From assembly GCA_026770585.1 (NCBI GenBank), contig MU646644.1:270193-290475 (forward strand): DNA of 20,283 nucleotides, read 5' to 3'. Position 1 is the stretch's first letter. Every line of letters begins with the position of its first letter. Source of the DNA: Baffinella frigidus. Its lineage: Eukaryota > Cryptophyceae > Cryptomonadales > Baffinellaceae. This document shows, in pieces, positions 19,301-20,283 of this stretch. The notes beneath the pieces are model-generated. The model did no database searches. It was not told where the DNA came from and saw nothing but the letters and a program-made list of their open reading frames with translations. The position numbers were made by a program, and so were the translations under genes.

Positions 19301-20283
19301 ACCAAAAGTATTCATGTATACCCCGTTCTTGGAATAAAACTCTCCCCTCAGCTCAGCGATAAACTCCAGAGAAATGGCATGGAAACAGCGATCAGGCAAG
19401 ATGTGTGCACTAAAAACCAGCGTGTATATCCCTTTTCTGGGATCAAATTTCCTCATTAGTTCGGCAATAAAACACTGTCTATGTGAATGCATGCGAAGAG
19501 CGACCAGGCAGGGTGCTAGGTGAAGCGATGGTGATGACTCTGGGGGGCTGAACGTTGAGCTGTTGACCGTTGAGCTGTTGACCGGACTAACTCGCAGCAC
19601 TTGACGAGGTCCAACACTAAATTCACGCGGCATGCACCAAATTCCGTCTCCAGGAAGAGGATTTAATTTAACGCGGTTTCATTTACCGCAGGCCGGCCGG
19701 AATGGACGACAAATCGCATGCAGCACTCATCCGCCTACTCTCCCCGTCCTCTCACCTCGTCTCCTACCAGCGCCTCAACTGTAAGCCGAACTAGTCCCGC
19801 CACGTGATACATTCTTTCTCAGATTTGGCTTGGCGTTGAAGCCATTATGTACTTTTAGGGTTTAGAATACCAGGATTTGTACCGGAAATTCTTGAGATGG
19901 ACTCGTTGCGGAACGGATTCTGTTGGGTCCGCCTCCTGTTCCCCTCCTCCCACCTCGTCTCATACCAGCGCCTTAACTGTAAGCCCTAAACCCTAAACCC
20001 TAAAACCCTAAAACTTAGAACCCTGAACCCCTCAACCCCTGAACCCCTGAACACTACAACCCTAAACCCTAAACCCTAAACCCTAATCCCTAAACCCCTA
20101 AACCCTAACCCCAAACCAGGCTCGCGCGCCGTCCTCCACCCCCCCCCACCCCAATACGCCGCCCCACCCCCCTACCAAAACCAAACCTCGTTCCACGCCG
20201 CAGTGCCACACGCAGCCTCTTTCCCCCCAGCCTCATATTCCGCAGCAGCCTTCGCAGCGTGCTTCCCCACCCACCCCCCCGCC
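4388..20283 (+). CDS. JmjN/JmjC histone lysine demethylase (KDM4-like) with two CW zinc fingers; 27 exons, 3' incomplete
   Basis: Likely an Fe(II)/2-oxoglutarate-dependent histone lysine demethylase acting in the nucleus. Exons: 4388-5014, 5309-5362, 5569-5628, 5997-6083, 6657-6746, 7668-7716, 7881-7999, 8192-8275, 8844-8909, 9134-9221, 9731-9792, 10337-10411, 10968-11020, 11326-11384, 11740-11789, 12199-12253, 12427-12530, 13969-14057, 14481-14577, 15386-15568, 16220-16297, 16760-16813, 17180-17251, 18083-18202, 19043-19131, 19692-19780, 20120-20283. They total 2817 nt, exactly 939 codons, with no stop and matching phases at every junction. Seen: Lys/Ala-rich tail 1-130, JmjN about 149-190, JmjC about 324-470 with H348, E350, H436 (iron), Y337, N358, K366 (2-oxoglutarate) and C394, H400, C466, C468 (KDM4 zinc site), CW1 496-535, CW2 564-594, then a charged and Ala/Gln/Pro-rich tail. 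Known: these ligands define active KDM4 enzymes. Inferred: substrate methyl-lysine and exact splicing, especially exons 17-18. Family assignment is strong; the C-terminal half rests on splice and phase logic only. Confidence 0.88.
5165..5262 (+). repeat. Dispersed repeat family A, copy 4
   Basis: TTCTCAAGTTGGCATGC, CGGTACAAACCCGTCAACTT, then AAATTGGTTCGCCGAAATAG. Lies in demethylase intron 1. Confidence 0.8.
5309..5362 (+). CDS. Demethylase exon 2
   Basis: [18 protein letters not shown], matching the JmjN-JmjC linker of KDM4 (P-I-x-Q ... G-x-x-G-L-(F/Y)). Acceptor TTGCAG|GTGAAG, donor GTCAAC|GTGGCC. Confidence 0.8.
5363..5568 (+). repeat. Demethylase intron 2: C-rich and CCCTAAA repeat
   Basis: A short copy of the exon 2 end (TACGTCAACGTG at 5441-5452) sits in C-rich DNA, followed by CCCTAAA units up to the acceptor. 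Confidence 0.75.
5569..5628 (+). CDS. Demethylase exon 3
   Basis: 20 codons, [20 protein letters not shown], aligning with the KDM4 stretch that ends in EFRQLA-type sequence. Acceptor AACCAG|GTGCAC, donor AGCAAG|GTTCAG. Confidence 0.8.
5681..5743 (+). pseudogene. Inverted plus direct copies of exon 3
   Basis: 5698-5742 is a direct copy (CTGGCCGACTTGAAGAAGGC). 5681-5708 read on the minus strand gives GCATGAAGCTGCCTGACTTC, also exon 3. The two overlap head to head and could form a hairpin. Confidence 0.82.
5774..5794 (+). pseudogene. Fragment spanning the exon 3-exon 4 junction
   Basis: AAGAGCAAGGAGTTTCCCC equals the last 9 nt of exon 3 joined to GAGTTTGCCCC of exon 4 with one base missing. 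Located inside intron 3. Confidence 0.65.
5903..5943. repeat. Poly-C run of about 41 bases
   Basis: Uninterrupted C run in intron 3, between CCCTAAA repeats. Exact length may be affected by sequencing. Confidence 0.9.
5997..6083 (+). CDS. Demethylase exon 4
   Basis: 29 codons ending [14 protein letters not shown], equal to the KDM4 DLE-R-K-Y-W-K-N helix. Acceptor AAGCAG|GAGTTT, donor CGAAAC|GTGCCC. Confidence 0.86.
6205..6250 (+). pseudogene. Degraded copy of exon 4 with internal deletion
   Basis: GAGAGGGGCCTGCCAGAAGA, then GGAAATGCACCAG and GAAACGTACCCC match exon 4 but lack the segment for LERKFW. Confidence 0.65.
6260..6305 (+). repeat. CCCTACAT tandem repeat
   Basis: Five CCCTACAT units in intron 4, a local 8-bp derivative of the telomere-like unit. 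Confidence 0.85.
6402..6466 (+). pseudogene. Copy spanning the exon 4-exon 5 junction without intron
   Basis: AGGTGAATCAGCTCGAGCGC, AAGTTCTGGCGAAAC runs straight into GCGCTCTTCAACCCCCC. The last part is the start of exon 5 (GTGCTCTTCAACCCCCC, one mismatch). It lies in intron 4 between those two exons. Confidence 0.88.
6657..6746 (+). CDS. Demethylase exon 5
   Basis: [20 protein letters not shown] then [10 protein letters not shown]. Tyr of MYGAD (residue 284) matches the 2-oxoglutarate-contacting Tyr of KDM4. Acceptor GCGCAG|GTGCTC, donor CCAGAG|GTTCAA. Confidence 0.87.
6911..6981 (+). pseudogene. Second copy of exon 5, possible in-frame cassette
   Basis: Reads [20 protein letters not shown] then PE with donor CCAGAG|GTTTGC. 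Using acceptor CCTCAG|GGCTTG (6940) gives a 42-nt, 14-codon exon in phase 0 that would repeat [14 protein letters not shown]. Confidence 0.75.
7195..7290 (+). repeat. Dispersed repeat family E, copy 1
   Basis: CCGGTTTGTGCTATCTGAAG then GGTGCAATTTGCTATC and GACTTTACCATA. Matches 16885-16955 in the same order. The phrase GTGCTATCT...AGGGTG is itself doubled here. Confidence 0.72.
7296..7382. repeat. CA/GT microsatellite
   Basis: About 43 CA units with a short CGCG interruption, in intron 5. Confidence 0.95.
7668..7716 (+). CDS. Demethylase exon 6
   Basis: [16 protein letters not shown] plus one base. The W-x-L-x-x-L block leads into JmjC. Acceptor CTGCAG|GTGTGC. The donor that keeps the frame is GAAG|GCAAAC, a GC donor. 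Confidence 0.8.
7881..7999 (+). CDS. Demethylase exon 7: JmjC core with iron site
   Basis: [20 protein letters not shown] then [20 protein letters not shown]348 and E350 are the HxE iron ligands; Y337 and N358 match co-substrate contacts. This is almost the KDM4 signature. Acceptor ACTGCAG|GTGTG, donor CACTGG|GTCAAC. Confidence 0.95.
8192..8275 (+). CDS. Demethylase exon 8: JmjC
   Basis: [20 protein letters not shown] then ARQLFPLQ. K366 of G-x-PK-x-WY matches the 2-oxoglutarate-binding Lys. Acceptor AACAG|GGGTGT, donor CTCCAG|GTTCGG. Confidence 0.93.
8276..8843 (+). repeat. Demethylase intron 8: TTTAGGG-type repeat with exon copies
   Basis: Sense-strand G-rich repeat on both sides of the exon 8 copy. 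An exon 9 fragment with acceptor, CTGCAG|GGGAGTGTCGGAGGTT (8690-8712, GECRRF), follows. The rest is unremarkable. Confidence 0.75.
8425..8504 (+). pseudogene. Second copy of exon 8 (frame-shifting)
   Basis: AAGGCGTGTTACACGGTCCC encodes [20 protein letters not shown] then LSPLQ, with an acceptor (TTTAG) made from telomere repeat and a donor CTCCAG|GTTTGG. It is 80 nt, so inclusion would shift frame; Trp is Cys and the Phe of LFP is Ser. Confidence 0.82.
8844..8909 (+). CDS. Demethylase exon 9: JmjC zinc ligands
   Basis: [20 protein letters not shown] then IK. C394 and H400 (C-x5-H) match the KDM4 zinc site. Acceptor GTGCAG|GCGGGG, donor ATCAAG|GTACAC. Confidence 0.93.
9134..9221 (+). CDS. Demethylase exon 10: JmjC third iron ligand
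   Basis: [20 protein letters not shown] then GAYHSGWNS plus one base. H436 in AYHSGW is the second iron-binding His. Acceptor AAATAG|GCGGGG, donor AGCG|GTACAC. Confidence 0.93.
9222..9730 (+). repeat. Demethylase intron 10: two exon 10 copies in a tandem array
   Basis: Copy 2 at 9375-9428 ([18 protein letters not shown]) has an acceptor GTGCAG. Copy 3 at 9533-9571 ([12 protein letters not shown]) keeps the donor GCG|GTATAC. Each of the first two copies is followed by CAACCCTACGCGCG and a GC-rich hairpin (AGCGCTAGT...ACTAGCGCT at 9452-9500), so the duplication unit is about 200 bp. Confidence 0.82.
9731..9792 (+). CDS. Demethylase exon 11: JmjC
   Basis: Completes Gly, then [20 protein letters not shown], the NCAES-x-NFA block after the iron site. 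Acceptor TCGCAG|GGTAC, donor GTCCAG|GTACAA. Confidence 0.93.
9793..10336 (+). repeat. Demethylase intron 11: GCGCTTTAC repeats and exon 12 copies
   Basis: A short motif (GCGCTTTACAAAATCGCGCT and variants) recurs at 9835-9865, 9960-10018, 10192-10217 and 10250-10275. Exon 12 copies: 10015-10070 ([13 protein letters not shown]) and 10237-10252 (GCGAAGCCATGCTCG after a CCGCAG acceptor). Confidence 0.72.
9905..9929 (+). pseudogene. Copy of exon 11 end
   Basis: GTGCTGGGTGCCCTTTGGCG then TGCAG|GT, equal to YWVPFGVQ with its donor. Confidence 0.8.
10337..10411 (+). CDS. Demethylase exon 12: end of JmjC
   Basis: [20 protein letters not shown] then IKRCA. C466 and C468 complete the KDM4 zinc site. 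Acceptor GGGCAG|GCGAAG, donor TGCGCG|GTAACG. Best of four copies of this exon in the region. Confidence 0.88.
10500..10582. repeat. Purine-rich tandem repeat
   Basis: GATTAAGAGGAAGATAAGG-type units, nearly all A/G on the plus strand, in intron 12. Confidence 0.85.
10700..10759 (+). pseudogene. Fourth copy of exon 12 (end)
   Basis: Reads [16 protein letters not shown] against [16 protein letters not shown] of exon 12. The donor is lost (GCGGCAACG in place of GCGGTAACG). Confidence 0.8.
10790..10862 (+). repeat. Dispersed repeat family A, copy 5
   Basis: GGACTATTCTCAAGTTGACA then TGCTGGGTGTGCGGTACA; the segment GTTGACATGCTGGGTGTGCG is doubled. Confidence 0.8.
10968..11020 (+). CDS. Demethylase exon 13: first half of CW finger 1
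   Basis: [17 protein letters not shown] then TG of Trp. W-x2-C-x2-C-x-K-W is the CW signature. Acceptor GAGCAG|GACGTG, donor AAGTG|GTTTGA (phase 2). Confidence 0.88.
11021..11325 (+). repeat. CCCTAAA telomere-like array (intron 13)
   Basis: The entire intron is CCCTAAA/CCCTGAA/CCCCAAA variants that split the CW codon KW. No other content. Confidence 0.93.
11326..11384 (+). CDS. Demethylase exon 14: middle of CW finger 1
   Basis: Completes Trp, then [19 protein letters not shown] plus G. Gives KWRLLP and the third Cys. Acceptor ACCCAG|GCGTC, donor TGCG|GTGCGT. Confidence 0.88.
11404..11470 (-). repeat. Dispersed repeat family A, copy 6 (reverse, diverged)
   Basis: Minus strand: GACGGACTATTCTCCAGTTG then ACACGTCTGAGATGGTGGTAC. 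It starts about 20 bp after the exon 14 donor. Confidence 0.65.
11740..11789 (+). CDS. Demethylase exon 15: end of CW finger 1
   Basis: Completes Gly, then [16 protein letters not shown] with the fourth Cys (C532) and the usual following Glu. Acceptor ACCAG|GGATG, donor GCGTGG|GTAGAC. Confidence 0.86.
11790..12198 (+). repeat. Intron 15: exon 15 end copy and CCAAACA repeats
   Basis: AGAAGGAGGCGGCGTCCGCG then TGG|GTAACC (11872-11895) copies KEAASAW and its donor. 11930-12045 is an ACCAAAC array, followed by CCTAAACCCCTAATCC units. Confidence 0.82.
12199..12253 (+). CDS. Demethylase exon 16: lead-in to CW finger 2
   Basis: [18 protein letters not shown] plus G. Acceptor ACGCAG|GACGGC, donor CCCG|GTTCAA; joins to AC of the next exon to make Asp. 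Confidence 0.8.
12254..12426 (+). repeat. CCCCAAA/CCCTAAA array (intron 16)
   Basis: The whole intron is C-rich telomere-like repeat. Confidence 0.92.
12427..12530 (+). CDS. Demethylase exon 17: CW finger 2
   Basis: [20 protein letters not shown] then [14 protein letters not shown]. Three Cys are clear. The phase-0 donor CTCGAG|GTCGCT joins to GEEWELL but omits a fourth Cys. A longer reading through 12555 would add APGPTRC but then needs another donor. The 3' boundary is uncertain; the rest is sound. Confidence 0.82.
12595..12872. mobile_element. Inverted-repeat element D
   Basis: Left arm 12595-12707 (ATTGTAGATTTTGGATTGGC, GAATTTTTCGAG, GTTTTGTGACAT) and right arm 12740-12872 read backwards (ATTGTAGATTTCGGGCTGGC, GAATTCACTTC, GTTTTGTGCCAT) match over about 100 bp with a poly-G centre. 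It separates two copies of the CW2 exon. Confidence 0.7.
12898..13018 (+). pseudogene. Second copy of CW finger 2 exon end
   Basis: AGTGGCGCCTCATCCCTGAG then GTATGCTCAGTTCTCGGGG and CTCCAGGCCCGGC follow exon 17 and its flank (12462-12560) in order. WRLIPEG is kept but the later frame is broken. Confidence 0.8.
13019..13410. other. Intron 17, unique part
   Basis: No gene seen. An inverted repeat AGAGCACGCGCC ... GGCGTGCGCGGTCGTGCTCT lies at 13221-13281. Confidence 0.5.
13410..13968 (+). repeat. Array of exon 18 start copies
   Basis: Copies begin at 13489 (GEEWKLLGI), 13789 (GEEWELLDI) and 13896 ([13 protein letters not shown]), each after ATCAG or ACCAG; a vestige (GCATCAG then G run) is at 13421. 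Between them the segment CATTGCATTCATTTCTGCGG then CCAACTAT recurs (13525, 13825, diverged at 13380). Confidence 0.82.
13609..13787. mobile_element. MITE-like element, family B, copy 2
   Basis: Left end GGATCTCATCACGGCGAGTA, right end read backwards CTGATCTCATCCGGACGAGTA; arms continue with GAATACGA and TGTATATTGAGG / TGTATCTTGAGG. The right end runs into the GATCAG acceptor of an exon 18 copy. Confidence 0.78.
13969..14057 (+). CDS. Demethylase exon 18
   Basis: [20 protein letters not shown] then AEDEEKRRV plus CG. Acceptor GATCAG|GGGGAA, donor TTCG|GTAGTC. Last and longest of a series of near-identical exon starts. No known domain beyond a charged helix. Confidence 0.75.
14058..14480 (+). 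repeat. Intron 18: copies of exon 18 end and exon 19 start
   Basis: 14251-14290 (AGGGGAAGCGGCGAGTACGG then TAGTCCCA) copies EEKRRVR with donor. 14373-14390 (CTCAG|GTTCCTCCACGAGG) copies the exon 19 start. Pyrimidine-rich CCCCTCTC tracts precede both exon 19 acceptors and are themselves duplicated. Confidence 0.78.
14481..14577 (+). CDS. Demethylase exon 19
   Basis: Completes Arg, then [20 protein letters not shown] and [12 protein letters not shown]. Acceptor TCGCAG|GTTCC, donor ACCAAG|GTCTTC. Two further versions at 14666 and 14872 keep the frame. Confidence 0.78.
14666..14737 (+). CDS. Alternative exon 19b (possible cassette)
   Basis: [20 protein letters not shown] then LLTK, 24 codons, phase 0 on both sides (GGGAG|GTTGCC, ACCAAG|GTTTCG). 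Differs from exon 19 at several residues but has no stop. Acceptor is weak. Could equally be a decaying copy. Confidence 0.4.
14872..14943 (+). CDS. Alternative exon 19c (possible cassette)
   Basis: [20 protein letters not shown] then LLTK, 24 codons, phase 0 on both sides (GCATAG|TCTTCC, ACCAAG|GTTATA). Nearly identical to exon 19 in protein. Use in mRNA unknown. Confidence 0.45.
15021..15044 (+). pseudogene. Fourth exon 19 fragment
   Basis: GTCCTCTCTGACCTCCTCGT then CAAG|GTCT, the LSDLLVK end with donor. Confidence 0.75.
15045..15261 (+). repeat. CCCTAAA/CCCCTAA array
   Basis: Intron 19 end, degenerate C-rich telomere-like repeat up to the copied acceptor. Confidence 0.9.
15262..15325 (+). 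pseudogene. Copy of exon 20 start
   Basis: Acceptor CCTACAG, then [20 protein letters not shown], almost identical to exon 20, but it passes into repeat with no donor. Confidence 0.85.
15386..15568 (+). CDS. Demethylase exon 20
   Basis: 61 codons: [20 protein letters not shown], an Ala/Gly-rich centre, then [10 protein letters not shown]. Acceptor ATACAG|GTCAAA, donor GCTGAG|GTGAGG. Helical; no family recognised. Confidence 0.78.
15569..16219 (+). repeat. Intron 20: telomere-like repeat with exon 21 copy
   Basis: 15840-16009 and 16075-16200 are CCCTAAA-type repeats. 16010-16074 copies exon 21 ([20 protein letters not shown]) with acceptor ACGCAG but no donor before a TAA. Confidence 0.88.
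16220..16297 (+). CDS. Demethylase exon 21 (charged helix)
   Basis: [20 protein letters not shown] then DQRAEE, probably a coiled coil. Acceptor GTGCAG|GAGTCG, donor GAGGAG|GTCAAC. Confidence 0.78.
16340..16745 (+). repeat. Higher-order repeat of CCCTAAA variants (intron 21)
   Basis: A block of about 83 bp starting GACACCCTAAACCTCAAACC occurs three times, apparently identical, from 16438, 16564 and 16655. Between and before are CCCTACA units. Confidence 0.9.
16760..16813 (+). CDS. Demethylase exon 22
   Basis: [18 protein letters not shown], 18 codons. Acceptor AAGCAG|GAGTCA, donor ACGCAG|GTTATG, both phase 0. Confidence 0.7.
16814..17179 (+). repeat. Intron 22: short tandem repeat and family E copy 2
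   Basis: GTTATGAGCCCTCTACTTCA... and GTTACGAGCCCCCTAATTCA... are tandem (16814-16868). 16885-16955 (GCGGTTTGTGTTATCTTACG, GGTGGAAATTGCTATC, CTTTACCGTA) is a family E copy. The remainder is AT-rich and holds no telomere repeat. Confidence 0.72.
17180..17251 (+). CDS. Demethylase exon 23
   Basis: [20 protein letters not shown] then ATAA. Acceptor GTGCAG|GAAACG, donor GCCGCG|GTGAGC. Found by splice sites and frame only. Confidence 0.65.
17632..17664 (+). pseudogene. Interrupted copy of exon 24
   Basis: Acceptor GTGCAG, then GCTCAGCAGGAAAGGGCCGC GCAGTGG (AQQERAAQW) as in exon 24, cut off by a hairpin element. Confidence 0.85.
17665..17820. mobile_element. Hairpin (MITE-like) element C
   Basis: 156 bp bounded by 37-bp inverted ends: GTACACGTTCATCTCGGAAC ... 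and, backwards, GTACACGTTCATTTCGGAAC .... It starts inside the exon 24 copy. No coding capacity. Confidence 0.8.
18083..18202 (+). CDS. Demethylase exon 24
   Basis: 40 codons: [20 protein letters not shown] then [20 protein letters not shown]; Gln/Ala-rich. Acceptor TCGCAG|GCTCAG, donor GGCCAG|GTACCA. A damaged copy of its start is at 17632. Confidence 0.75.
18203..18640 (+). other. Intron 24, unique part
   Basis: Few repeats and no recognisable gene; an 81-codon open frame at 18392-18637 has no features of a gene. Confidence 0.5.
18641..19042 (+). repeat. Array of acceptor-like units with exon 25 starts
   Basis: CATAACCTGTTCCAGGCGGC-type units occur about seven times (18648, 18728, 18776, 18812, 18957, 18986, 19022). 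Several carry pieces of exon 25: GCGGTTGTGAAGGAGGAAGC (18745) and GCGGTTGTCATCAATGAGAA (18833). Confidence 0.85.
19043..19131 (+). CDS. Demethylase exon 25
   Basis: [20 protein letters not shown] then IALGATPPP plus AG. Acceptor TTGCAG|GCGGCG, donor CCAAG|GTCTAA. It is the last and only complete member of an array of acceptor-like units. Confidence 0.73.
19132..19691. other. Intron 25
   Basis: Telomere-like repeat to about 19235, then a roughly 118-bp tandem duplication (19300-19410 and 19415-19520). On the minus strand it is open over 120 codons with two related halves: [20 protein letters not shown] and [20 protein letters not shown]. No known family. Confidence 0.55.
19692..19780 (+). CDS. 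Demethylase exon 26
   Basis: Completes Arg, then [20 protein letters not shown] and HLVSYQRLN plus T. Acceptor CCGCAG|GCCGG, donor AACT|GTAAGC. A copy of its last third lies at 19929-19978. Confidence 0.73.
19929..19978 (+). pseudogene. Copy of exon 26 end
   Basis: TCCTCCCACCTCGTCTCATA then CCAGCGCCTTAACT|GTAAGC, the [11 protein letters not shown] end with donor. Confidence 0.85.
19979..20119 (+). repeat. CCCTAAA array (intron 26)
   Basis: CCCTAAA and CCCCTAAA units up to the exon 27 acceptor. Confidence 0.92.
20120..20283 (+). CDS. Demethylase exon 27, cut by the window end
   Basis: Completes Cys, then [20 protein letters not shown] and a Pro/Ala/Phe/His-rich run, open to the last base. 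Acceptor AACCAG|GCTCG. Low-complexity, probably disordered. Confidence 0.72.

Overview
The window is nuclear DNA of a eukaryote, most likely a unicellular alga or other protist with plant-type (TTTAGGG) telomere repeats. I cannot name the species. The coding DNA is GC-rich and cut into many short exons with GT-AG borders. Almost every intron is filled with degenerate telomere-like repeats (CCCTAAA/TTTAGGG and variants), and ordinary bacterial features are absent. Long stop-free runs inside the repeats are low-complexity artefacts. I found the genes by reading conserved protein motifs across splice junctions and checking that all phases agree.

Two genes lie head to head. On the minus strand (about 4097 down to 130, continuing past the window start) is a PAPS-dependent sulfotransferase. 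Nine exons join in frame into about 230 codons that carry the PAPS P-loop (TSPKCGTTW), the catalytic histidine (FKTH), the 3'-phosphate site (R-x7-S) and the EDLK motif. On the plus strand (4388 to the window end, incomplete at the 3' side) is a JmjN/JmjC lysine demethylase of KDM4 type. Twenty-seven exons join in frame into 939 codons. Every iron, 2-oxoglutarate and zinc ligand known from KDM4 enzymes can be placed. After the JmjC core come two CW-type zinc fingers, then a charged and Ala/Gln/Pro-rich tail. About 290 bp separate the two start codons, and that gap holds an inverted-repeat (MITE-like) element.

The most unusual property is the intron content. In both genes, introns carry partial, diverged copies of the neighbouring exon, often with its splice site, embedded in telomere-like repeat. 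There are more than 25 such copies, direct and in one case inverted. Some (exon 5 and exon 19 copies) could be spliced in without breaking the frame. At least one copy, and probably two, run without interruption across an exon-exon junction, as if copied from spliced mRNA or made before the intron existed. Several small inverted-repeat elements and a dispersed repeat family (six copies) are also present.

Layout: 1-4097 sulfotransferase (minus) with repeat-filled introns; 4098-4387 divergent promoter with MITE; 4388-5014 basic N-terminal tail and JmjN; 5309-10411 linker and JmjC; 10968-12530 two CW fingers; 13969-20283 charged, coiled and low-complexity C-terminal part, still open at the window end.
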